A stretch of 12,414 nucleotides of DNA, from contig JBOGED010000375.1 of assembly GCA_050743625.1 (NCBI GenBank), positions 1 through 12,414 on the forward strand, written 5' to 3'. Position 1 is the stretch's first letter. The number at the start of each line of letters is the position of its first letter. The position numbers and the translations under genes were made by a program. This DNA is from JBOGED01 sp050743625. Its GTDB lineage: Bacteria > Actinomycetota > Nitriliruptoria > Euzebyales > Egibacteraceae. Under the pieces are notes generated by a model, which was given only the letters and a program-made list of their open reading frames with translations, was not told the origin of the DNA and searched no databases. Below, one piece after another: positions 6,360-12,414 of the stretch.

Positions 6360-7276
6360 TCCTTCGAGTTCAGCGTTCCACCGGCTCCGTGTTCATCGTC
6401 GGAGCCCCCCGCTCAGGGACCAGCCTCCTCTACAAGGCGCTCTGCCTTCATCCTGCGGTGGGCTACATCTCCAACTGGGTCCGGCGATACCCGGCCTTGC
6501 CCCAACTCGCGGCCTTGAATCGCGCGGCGCGGCGCCTCCCCGGATTGCAGAAGGCGGTGTGGTTTGGGAAGGACGCGAACGCCTACGTGTACTCCTCGCC
6601 TCGCTCATGGCTGACCCGCGCCTTCCCCATGCCAGTAGAGGGCGAGCCGGTCTACACGCGATGTGGCGTTCCGCAGCCTACGAGCAGCCCCGCCCTCGCG
6701 CCCGAGCGCGAGCCCCACGGAGCGCTGCCGTCCGCGTTCGCCGCCATCCAGCGCTACGGCGGCGGCGACTGCATGATCAGCAAGCGGATCGCGAACAATC
6801 TGAGGATCGCACTTCTCACGGACGCCTTTCCCGACGCGAGGTTCGTGGAGATCGTCCGGGACGGCCGCGCGGTAGCCCAGTCACTGTCCAAGGTCGACTG
6901 GTGGCCTGACAGCCACATCTGGTGGTATGGGGGCTCTCCCCGGCAATGGCAGCGGGAGGGCGGCGACCCGTGGGAGCTGTGCGCTCACCATTGGGTACGC
7001 GAGGTCGGGGCCGTCGCGGAGGGACTCGCGGCTGTCCCAGGCGCCTCCGTCTTCAGCATCCGCTACGAACGCCTCGTCCGCGAGCTGGCTTCGGTGTTGC
7101 AAGACCTTGCCGGGTTCCTTGGCCTGCCTGAAAACGCCGAATGGTCCGCGCGCCTTGAGCAACTCCAACGCCCGGCAACAGGCAAGCCGGAGTACCACCG
7201 CCTTCCCGCGGACGCCCTGGCGACCATCGAGCGCATCCAGTCCTCGACCTTGCGCCAACTCGGCTACAAGGTTTGA
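6356..7276 (+). CDS. PAPS-dependent sulfotransferase, 306 aa
   Basis: This is a second sulfotransferase in the operon. The 5'-phosphosulfate loop is VFIVGAPRSGTSLLYKAL (12-29), and the 3'-phosphate motif is VEIVRDGRAVAQSLSKV (164-180). It resembles the sulfotransferase at 10253-11191 more than its immediate neighbour: both continue after the loop with an HP..GY/F.SN segment and both have a Trp-rich stretch (DWWP here, MPWWQ there) straight after the 3'-phosphate motif. The ATG at 6356 overlaps the preceding TGA (ATGA), with GAGG (6347-6350) 5 nt before it. It ends the plus-strand operon; a hairpin follows at 7312-7333. It is presumed to sulfate the same glycan at another position or residue, which is inference from the neighbourhood. 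Confidence 0.86.
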   Translation: MILRVQRSTGSVFIVGAPRSGTSLLYKALCLHPAVGYISNWVRRYPALPQLAALNRAARRLPGLQKAVWFGKDANAYVYSSPRSWLTRAFPMPVEGEPVYTRCGVPQPTSSPALAPEREPHGALPSAFAAIQRYGGGDCMISKRIANNLRIALLTDAFPDARFVEIVRDGRAVAQSLSKVDWWPDSHIWWYGGSPRQWQREGGDPWELCAHHWVREVGAVAEGLAAVPGASVFSIRYERLVRELASVLQDLAGFLGLPENAEWSARLEQLQRPATGKPEYHRLPADALATIERIQSSTLRQLGYKV

Positions 7277-7311
7277 CGCCCTTCGCGCTACCGTCCTACC
7301 AGCTGGGATGC

Positions 7312-7333
7312 TTTCCTCCGTATGCGGAGGAAA
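7312..7333. terminator. Bidirectional hairpin between convergent genes
   Basis: TTTCCTCCG (7312-7320) pairs with CGGAGGAAA (7325-7333) around a TATG loop. It is a 9-bp stem in the 87-nt space between two genes that end facing each other. It is symmetric, with A/T runs at the foot of the stem, so it could stop transcription from both sides. The tails beyond the stem are not U-rich, so it is a weak intrinsic terminator by the usual rules. Confidence 0.5.
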
Positions 7334-7363
7334 ACCGCTGTTCACCAACCGGCGCGAGGTCAG

Positions 7364-8914
7364 TCAGTAGCCGCCTTTGCGGAGGACGAGGGCGGGGATG
7401 GTCTTGGCGACGATGGCGAGGTCGGTCCACAGGGACCAGTTGTCGACGTAGTAGAGGTCGAGGCGCACGTACTCCTGGAACGGGATGTCGCTGCGGCCGT
7501 TGACCTGCCACATGCCGGTGAGCCCTGGCTTGACTCGCAACCGGGCGTGGAGCTCAGGCGCCCATGCGCGTACCTCTGAGGGCAGGGCGGGACGAGGGCC
7601 GACGATGCTCATCTCGTTACGAAGCACGTTCCACAGCTGTGGCAGCTCGTCCAGCGAGAAGGCGCGGAGGATGCGGCCCACGCGCGTGACACGCGGGTCG
7701 CGGCGAATCTTGAACAGCGGTCCGTCAGCCTCGTTGAGCTCTCGCAGCATCTCCAGGAGCTGCTCGGCGTTCGGAACCATCGTACGGAACTTGAAGACCG
7801 GGAAGAGCTGCCCGTCCTTACCGACGCGCATCTGCCGGAACATCACCGGCCCGGGCGAGTCCAGCTTGATGAGCACCGCGATGAGGACCAGGGCGGGTGC
7901 GAGCAGGGCGAGGCTACAGGCTGCCACGCTGACGTCGAAGGCGTGCTTGGCGAGGGCTCGCCAGCCGCCTCGGTGCACGGGCTCCACGTAGATCATCGGG
8001 AAGTAGCCGAGCGAGCGGATGGTGAGCCGCTCCGCTCGGATGTCGCGGAGCGACGAGGACAGCTCAACGTGGATGCCGGCATCGGTCAGCTTGCGCGCGA
8101 GGCGGTTCGACGTCTCCCAGTCGACGCCCGTGGTGGCGATCAGGACGCCGGTCGCCCCCGTGCATCGAAGCAGGCGAGGCAAGTCCTCGACCTTGCCGAG
8201 CAGCGGCGGGTCGGACGGGGGACACACGTCCTCCCCGTTGACCGTGACGAACCCGATCACCTTGTACCCGAGTGACGGCTTTTGCCGCAGCATCGCGGCG
8301 AGGCCCAGCGCTTCGAGATTCGTTCCGACGATGAGGACAGGGCGCAGCAACCAGCCCTTGCCCCGCAAGGCGCCGAAGGCTCGGCGTACGAGTTCCCGCT
8401 CGCATTCGACGGTGAGAAGCGCCAGGGGCAGGCAGAGCACGAGCCAACCTCGGCTCACCCGCAAGCCGGAGAGGAAGCTCAAACCGGCCGTGGCGAACAG
8501 GCCGGCGACAAGCGCGTGGACGATTTGCTCTAGCTCCCACAAACGGCTGGTGATGTTCCGCGCCCTATAGAGCCGGTACCGCGCGAAGACCGCCGTCCAC
8601 AGCGGCACCGACAACGCCGCGACGATGACATGAGACATCGCGTTGGCATGGATCGGGCCGCCCGGGATCAGCCGCCTTAGTCCGAAGGCCAGACCCATCG
8701 CGAGCGCGAGCGCGGCCGCGTCCGCCAGGATCGTCAGAACCTTCGGCACAGACACTCGTGAGGTGCCCGGGCTTCGCCACCTGGCGAGCGCGGCCGGCGC
8801 GGCCGGCGCGTGGGTGCCGTTCGCCGTGGAAGCCTGCGCCGGTTTGCGCGTGCGCGTGTGTGGGCCGCGTTCGGTGCTCGCCGGCGACCACTCAAGGGTC
8901 TGCAGTATGAACAA
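7364..8914 (-). CDS. Polyprenyl glycosylphosphotransferase (exopolysaccharide initiating enzyme), 516 aa
   Basis: It transfers a sugar-1-phosphate from a nucleotide sugar to undecaprenyl phosphate in the membrane, the first committed step of repeat-unit assembly. N-terminal membrane helices span about 57-170. A Rossmann-like CoA-binding-type domain begins at RPVLIVGTN (191-199). Another membrane segment (about 328-350) leads into the conserved catalytic domain: SPGPVMFRQMRVGKDGQLF, FKFRTM (374-379), SLDELPQLWNVL (420-431) with the Asp422-Glu423 pair, SIVGPRP (436-442) and KPGLTGMWQVNGR (462-474). Length and order fit the WbaP/CpsE class. The start taken is TTG at 8914 with GGGGG about 10 nt upstream; the first ~50 residues are a low-complexity Ala/Thr/Pro/Arg stretch, and a GTG start near residue 54 is possible. 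It converges on the plus-strand operon and lies 251 nt downstream of the acetyltransferase gene. The sugar donor is unknown. Confidence 0.93.
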   Translation of the reverse strand: MFILQTLEWSPASTERGPHTRTRKPAQASTANGTHAPAAPAALARWRSPGTSRVSVPKVLTILADAAALALAMGLAFGLRRLIPGGPIHANAMSHVIVAALSVPLWTAVFARYRLYRARNITSRLWELEQIVHALVAGLFATAGLSFLSGLRVSRGWLVLCLPLALLTVECERELVRRAFGALRGKGWLLRPVLIVGTNLEALGLAAMLRQKPSLGYKVIGFVTVNGEDVCPPSDPPLLGKVEDLPRLLRCTGATGVLIATTGVDWETSNRLARKLTDAGIHVELSSSLRDIRAERLTIRSLGYFPMIYVEPVHRGGWRALAKHAFDVSVAACSLALLAPALVLIAVLIKLDSPGPVMFRQMRVGKDGQLFPVFKFRTMVPNAEQLLEMLRELNEADGPLFKIRRDPRVTRVGRILRAFSLDELPQLWNVLRNEMSIVGPRPALPSEVRAWAPELHARLRVKPGLTGMWQVNGRSDIPFQEYVRLDLYYVDNWSLWTDLAIVAKTIPALVLRKGGY

Positions 8915-8989
8915 CTTCGTAAATCCCCCGTGTGCATATTTGGGAATGAACCAACGAAACGCCAGTTTTCCCTTCCCCCCGGAGTGACC

Positions 8990-9007
8990 CCTGACTGATC
9001 CGTCAGG
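8990..9007. other. Small hairpin in the leader before the glycosylphosphotransferase
   Basis: CCTGAC (8990-8995) pairs with GTCAGG (9002-9007) around a 6-nt loop. It lies in the AT-richer non-coding stretch 8915-9165. If transcription starts near 9060 the leader would be about 145 nt and include this stem. I recognise no known riboswitch in it. Confidence 0.3.
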
Positions 9008-9066
9008 CGCACCCCGTTAGGAGTAGTCTGCCCGCCCGCGGCGTCAGAGTAAAGACAGTTTCGAAG

Positions 9067-9094
9067 GTATTATGACTTCCTGGAGTGTGTGAAA
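9067..9094 (-). promoter_or_regulatory. Candidate promoter for the glycosylphosphotransferase gene
   Basis: On the minus strand TTTCAC (9089-9094) is followed after 16 nt by TAATAC (9067-9072), a good -10. It would start a transcript near 9060 toward the gene at 8914, leaving a leader of about 145 nt. The surroundings are clearly more AT-rich than the flanking genes. Confidence 0.4.
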
Positions 9095-9120
9095 CTTGGG
9101 TGTTATTTCAGCATAAAGCA

Positions 9121-9135
9121 CTGCGCGATGCGCGG
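9121..9135 (-). terminator. Weak candidate terminator after the acetyltransferase
   Basis: CTGCGC (9121-9126) pairs with GCGCGG (9130-9135) with one G-U pair and a GAT loop. On the minus strand it lies 31 nt past the acetyltransferase stop and is followed by a short T-containing stretch. It is too short to be confident. Confidence 0.2.
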
Positions 9136-9165
9136 GACCGAAGCGCCGAACCGAGTGCGGCCTAG

Positions 9166-10248
9166 TTAGGTGAAGGGCTCTACGTGATGCCCCATCCACC
9201 ATTCACCTTCCAGCCTTGTCAACAACCCTTTCCCGCTGTAGATCGCACTCAATAGGGCCGCGTTTGGTGAATGGATCAAGGTGATCGCGTCGTGGCGGAT
9301 AAGGCACCTCCGGTGGTGCATCGCGGGGAACAGTCCCGGCTCCAACCGTCCCTTCAACGCCGCGCAACCGCTGCGCCACGCATCGTGGAACAAGTGGTCG
9401 ACCACCGCCTCCGTGTCTCGCTGCGTCGCGGCGATCTGAAGGACGTGGCCAACGCTTCCCGGCTTCAAGTAGGCGACGTACCAGCCGAGGACCCGTCCCT
9501 TCAGGTCGCGCACGAGCTTCCGGGTCAGCTGCCCTCGGGTTTCCAGGCTTTCCATCTCTTTGAAGAGCCAGCCCAGAAACGCTTCGTTGTAGTCGGGGCG
9601 CACATGGAGATGCCTCGTGACCAGCGGTAAGTGCTCCATGAGCAGCTGCGGCGTCAGATGCTCGGTTCGGGTGGCGGGGGGCGGTGGTCGAAGGAGCGTG
9701 CCCGCGGTACCTACCCCCAAGCCGTCGAGAACCGACCAGAGCGGGCCGAGGCGTGGGGCCCAGCCAGGGACCAGCTTGTTGCCCGAGGCTCGGAACGGTC
9801 GGAAGAGCCGCATCCAAGCGAGCGACGTGAGGAAGGCGGTGGATCCACCGAGCTGCTCCCACATCTGACGAACTTCGGGCGTTGCGCCGTCGGTTGCGGT
9901 TAATTCCTGTGGGCCTTGTAGATATCGCCGAAGCAGTAAGGCGCCCGCGCCCTTAATGCCCTGGTGCGAGTCAGCGACGAGTTGACCACTGCACCCAACG
10001 CGAACTCTATCCTCTTGGAACCGTAATGAGCGTACATGTGAACCGAGGAACGCCGCGATGTCCCCCTTTGGCGTTTCATATACTAATGAGGGAATCTCTG
10101 GGTCGACCCATGGATGATCGAAGAAGGTGCGCTCGAAGTACTGCTCAAGGCGTGGCGCCGGTACTCGCGAGCCAGAGCGCATCACGAACTCGTATAGGCT
10201 TGCGACTTTAGGTATATCTTCTTTCGCCATGGGGCGAATAGGGCTCAT
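9166..10248 (-). CDS. GNAT-like acyltransferase, 360 aa
   Basis: This is probably an acyl-CoA-dependent N-acyltransferase acting on an amino sugar or other amine of the glycan. The start MSPIRPMAKEDIPKVASLYEFV is a typical GNAT beta1-alpha1 opening, and GCSGQLVADSHQGIKGAGALLLRRYL (about 85-110) fits the acetyl-CoA pyrophosphate loop (GIKGAGALLL). The C-terminal half (about 200-360) may be a second, degenerate GNAT domain. The ATG at 10248 lies 4 nt after the stop of the upstream sulfotransferase with AAGGAT before it, so the two are co-transcribed. The open frame runs back into the sulfotransferase, but that extension is not needed. The 5' third has lower GC than its neighbours, hinting at a separate origin. 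The family is assigned from the N-terminal motif; the substrate is inferred from the neighbours. Confidence 0.7.
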   Translation of the reverse strand: MSPIRPMAKEDIPKVASLYEFVMRSGSRVPAPRLEQYFERTFFDHPWVDPEIPSLVYETPKGDIAAFLGSHVRSLRFQEDRVRVGCSGQLVADSHQGIKGAGALLLRRYLQGPQELTATDGATPEVRQMWEQLGGSTAFLTSLAWMRLFRPFRASGNKLVPGWAPRLGPLWSVLDGLGVGTAGTLLRPPPPATRTEHLTPQLLMEHLPLVTRHLHVRPDYNEAFLGWLFKEMESLETRGQLTRKLVRDLKGRVLGWYVAYLKPGSVGHVLQIAATQRDTEAVVDHLFHDAWRSGCAALKGRLEPGLFPAMHHRRCLIRHDAITLIHSPNAALLSAIYSGKGLLTRLEGEWWMGHHVEPFT

Positions 10249-10252
10249 ATCC

Positions 10253-11191
10253 TTATTCGTATCCGTAGCGCCGGAGATGGTCGGCGAGCGAGCTGTCGAG
10301 CAGGCGAAGGCCATCTTCGCCCAGATCAGCTCGAAACGCCTCCGCGCGGGCCGGGTCGAAGCGGTAGCGGGCGAAGGCGCGTTCAAACGCCGGTGACCAC
10401 TCTAGTCCTAGGAACGTCAGCATCTCGTTGAACCATCGGCGAGGGTCGGCCAGGACGTCCTCGTACCGGACAGTGAGCCATGAGCCAGCTTTCGCCGCCC
10501 GCTCCGCCGCGTCGAAGGCGTCCATCAACATCTTCCACTCGAGTCCGGCTAACAGCACAAAGGAGCGACCCGAGGCTTCCCATTCGGCATGGTAGGCCTC
10601 GGGCAACGGGCCGATCAGCGAGCGAGCCGGCCCTTGATATCCCTGCCACCACGGCATCTTCAGTACCGAGTTGGCGACCGCGCGCCCGTCGCGGACGATA
10701 CGGACGAACTTGGAACCGGGCAGGATCTGCTCGATGAAGGCCGCCCGGGGCCATCCCGTGAACTTGTGCAAGAATACGGGGGTCCCAAGCGCCGCGGCGC
10801 GGGACTCGAAGAACCCGCCGAAGCGCTTGCTTACCCACGGCGTGGCGTCCTCAGCCCGCAGGTCACGGACCGGTGTCGACAACATGGGAGAAACCTGGCG
10901 GTCCAGGGCACGCCATCCCTCGGACGGGGCATAGCGTATCCGGCCCTTACGGGTAAACCGTGGCGGGATCCGCTGATAGACGGCCTTGTTCCACCGGGCA
11001 AGCGCCCGCAGCTTTGGCAGCTTGTCTTCCACATTCGACACGAACCCGATGTCAGGATGGCGTGCCAAGACCTCGTGGACGAGGGTTGAGCCACACCGTC
11101 CTCCCGCGATCAAGAAGCAGTATGTCGGATGCGGTAGACCGTTCGCCGTCCCGCCGTCCCGCGACGACGTCGTCAACGTGCCATTCCTCAC
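10253..11191 (-). CDS. PAPS-dependent sulfotransferase, 312 aa
   Basis: This is the third sulfotransferase of the locus, predicted to be cytosolic. The 5'-phosphosulfate loop is FLIAGGRCGSTLVHEVL (26-42) and the 3'-phosphate motif is VRIVRDGRAVANSVLKM (163-179), followed by PWWQGYQG. Its layout matches the protein at 6356-7276 (HPDIGFVSN against HPAVGYISN), so the two look like paralogues placed in different operons. The GTG at 11191 is chosen for the GGGGGG run 6 nt upstream; a TTG at 11260 would add 23 residues rich in Gly/Asp with no ribosome site. It lies between the deacetylase (127-nt gap upstream) and the acetyltransferase (4-nt gap downstream). I see no strong promoter in the 127-nt gap, so it may be read from the deacetylase promoter. 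Acceptor unknown. Confidence 0.87.
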   Translation of the reverse strand: MRNGTLTTSSRDGGTANGLPHPTYCFLIAGGRCGSTLVHEVLARHPDIGFVSNVEDKLPKLRALARWNKAVYQRIPPRFTRKGRIRYAPSEGWRALDRQVSPMLSTPVRDLRAEDATPWVSKRFGGFFESRAAALGTPVFLHKFTGWPRAAFIEQILPGSKFVRIVRDGRAVANSVLKMPWWQGYQGPARSLIGPLPEAYHAEWEASGRSFVLLAGLEWKMLMDAFDAAERAAKAGSWLTVRYEDVLADPRRWFNEMLTFLGLEWSPAFERAFARYRFDPARAEAFRADLGEDGLRLLDSSLADHLRRYGYE

Positions 11192-11318
11192 GTCGTTCCC
11201 CCCGTGTGCCGCCGGGTCTCTGCCGCCGAGACCGCGGTCATTCGCCTGCGAAAGACTCAAACGTCTTAGAACGTCCCAAGTCCGCTGTTAAAGAGCGTGC
11301 CGGGTAAATCGGGCGTCG

Positions 11319-12311
11319 TCAAGAGGCAAGATAGGAGTTCTGTGGACGACCGTCGCTCCCCTCAGCGCCGTCGTCCCGCCGTCGAAGCAGGAGATCTCTT
11401 GCAATGATGGCCAGCCCCGCAGCCCCCCGTTCGGGTTGCATGACGACGCGATGTAGCTCGTAGGCGGGTGTGGAGCGGCTATTCAAGCCGCTCTGGACGG
11501 TGACCGCATGCGTATACCCGGCAGTGTCCAGCGCCGCGATCGTCGCGGCGTCGTAGTCGGACTTCGTCCCATTCGGGTAGCAAAAGAGGCGGACCGTGAC
11601 CCGCAGTCTGGTTTCCAGTAGGCGGCGTGACTCTCCGAGCTCGGCCTGTTGAGCCTCCACCGGCTCGCGGGACAGGATCGGATGGTGCATCGAGTGCGAC
11701 CCGATCGTGACTCCCTGGCGGACGAGCTCCCGTGCGCCGTCCCAATCCAGGAACATCTCGCCGGGCAGGTAAGAGCCGGACGGCGCCAGCAGATCCACGA
11801 GCTGTTCGATAGCCAGCTCTCGTTGCCGCCGATTGCGGCGCTTGAGCATCTCTCCGACCTTCTCGGATCCCCGCCTGCGCCCCCCCGGCCCGCCGAGGAG
11901 GAGCCGCTCGCCCTCCCATTCGATCTGTTCGACGCTCCCGCGGGTGAATGCCCAGGCGAGCCGCTCCCACCACGGGTCGACCTGCCCGTCAAGGATTCCC
12001 GGAACCAAGAACACCGTGGCTGGCAGGTCGAGTGACGCAAGGAGTGGCGCCGCGATCGTGAGCGTGTCCCGGTATCCGTCGTCGAACGTGATCGCCACGG
12101 AGCGAGCCGGTAGCGGCCGACCTTCTGAGAGATTCTGCAGCGCAAGATCGAGCGGCACGACGTTCGCGAGCCGCCGCAGCACCCGGAACTGCTGCTCCAA
12201 ACCCCGCCGGCCGGCGCCAACCCGCGAGGGAAAGCACCAAGACCCCTCGACGTTATGCCAGCCCAAGATCAACAGCCGGTCCTCACCATATCGCCCAAAC
12301 AACCCGTCCAT
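11319..12311 (-). CDS. Polysaccharide deacetylase (CE4/NodB family), 330 aa
   Basis: It probably removes N- or O-acetyl groups from a sugar in a metal-dependent way. Motif 1 is AITFDDGYRDT with TFDDG at 75-79 (catalytic and metal-binding Asp pair); motif 2 is GSHSMHHP with metal-binding His206 and His210; motif 3 is RLFCYPNG at about 241-248. A later ELHR (about 285-288) could supply the catalytic His. A charged insert (about 125-180) separates motifs 1 and 2. The ATG at 12311 is chosen because GGGGGGAGG lies 4 nt upstream and a promoter lies directly behind it. A TTG at 12377 would add a hydrophobic segment but would lie upstream of that promoter. With the chosen start there is no signal peptide or anchor, so a cytosolic role on a precursor or lipid-linked intermediate is likely, unlike secreted peptidoglycan deacetylases. 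It is first in the minus-strand group of glycan genes. Confidence 0.88.
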   Translation of the reverse strand: MDGLFGRYGEDRLLILGWHNVEGSWCFPSRVGAGRRGLEQQFRVLRRLANVVPLDLALQNLSEGRPLPARSVAITFDDGYRDTLTIAAPLLASLDLPATVFLVPGILDGQVDPWWERLAWAFTRGSVEQIEWEGERLLLGGPGGRRRGSEKVGEMLKRRNRRQRELAIEQLVDLLAPSGSYLPGEMFLDWDGARELVRQGVTIGSHSMHHPILSREPVEAQQAELGESRRLLETRLRVTVRLFCYPNGTKSDYDAATIAALDTAGYTHAVTVQSGLNSRSTPAYELHRVVMQPERGAAGLAIIARDLLLRRRDDGAEGSDGRPQNSYLAS

Positions 12312-12343
12312 GCCGCCTCCCCCCGTTCCCGACAGTAGACCCA

Positions 12344-12371
12344 TAATTACACAAAGGGCACAGACTGTCGA
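12344..12371 (-). promoter_or_regulatory. Candidate promoter of the minus-strand glycan genes
   Basis: On the minus strand TCGACA (12366-12371, one mismatch to TTGACA) is followed after 16 nt by TAATTA (12344-12349). The predicted start of transcription is about 25 nt before the ATG at 12311, whose ribosome site GGGGGGAGG follows. The spacing supports the choice of ATG 12311 over the upstream TTG. Confidence 0.4.
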
Positions 12372-12414
12372 CCACAAGACAAAACCGCAAGAGGGAACCG
12401 CGAAGCGTGACCAC

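Noticed and set aside
12309..12377. N-terminal hydrophobic extension (TTG start at 12377) of the deacetylase acting as a signal peptide
   Set aside because: The TTG lies upstream of the best promoter and has no ribosome site, while the ATG at 12311 has a strong one 4 nt before it.
1..12414. CRISPR array, tRNA, rRNA or a complete insertion sequence
   Set aside because: No regularly spaced repeats, no cloverleaf-like segments, no rRNA-like sequence and no transposase motifs were seen on either strand.

Overview
The window reads as chromosome of a high-GC Gram-positive, most likely an actinobacterium. Base composition is GC-rich throughout, GTG and probable TTG starts are used alongside ATG, and the acyl-CoA dehydrogenase is of the FadE5 type familiar from mycobacteria and relatives. 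The exact lineage cannot be fixed from sequence reading alone.

Layout. (1) Bases 1-267 hold no convincing gene. They carry a compact ~219-bp block (35-253) bounded by two ~49-nt imperfect inverted repeats, each itself a large hairpin, which resembles a small non-autonomous mobile element. (2) Bases 268-2766 (minus strand) carry a FadE5-like acyl-CoA dehydrogenase followed by an unrecognised ~200-aa protein. A perfect 40-nt palindrome sits just before the second gene, and an operator-like TTACC/GGTAA palindrome sits at the promoter of the first. (3) Bases 2946-7276 (plus strand) form a tightly overlapping operon of four genes: two GT4 glycosyltransferases and two PAPS-dependent sulfotransferases. 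(4) A short hairpin (7312-7333) separates this from the converging minus-strand genes. (5) Bases 7364-12311 (minus strand, transcribed right to left) encode a polysaccharide deacetylase, a third sulfotransferase, a GNAT-like acetyltransferase and a polyprenyl-phosphate glycosylphosphotransferase.

Together regions 3 and 5 look like most of a cell-surface glycan pathway. The glycosylphosphotransferase would load the first sugar-phosphate onto undecaprenyl phosphate, the two GT4 enzymes would extend the chain, and the deacetylase, acetyltransferase and three sulfotransferases would decorate it. The predicted product is a sulfated, possibly partly deacetylated and acylated, exopolysaccharide or glycolipid. 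No flippase, polymerase, export system or PAPS-synthesis gene lies inside the window; these must lie beyond its edges or elsewhere. Three sulfotransferases of two types in one actinobacterial glycan locus is the most unusual aspect of the region.

No tRNA, rRNA, CRISPR array or transposase gene was found. All similarity statements come from reading motifs and from memory of the families; no database search was run.
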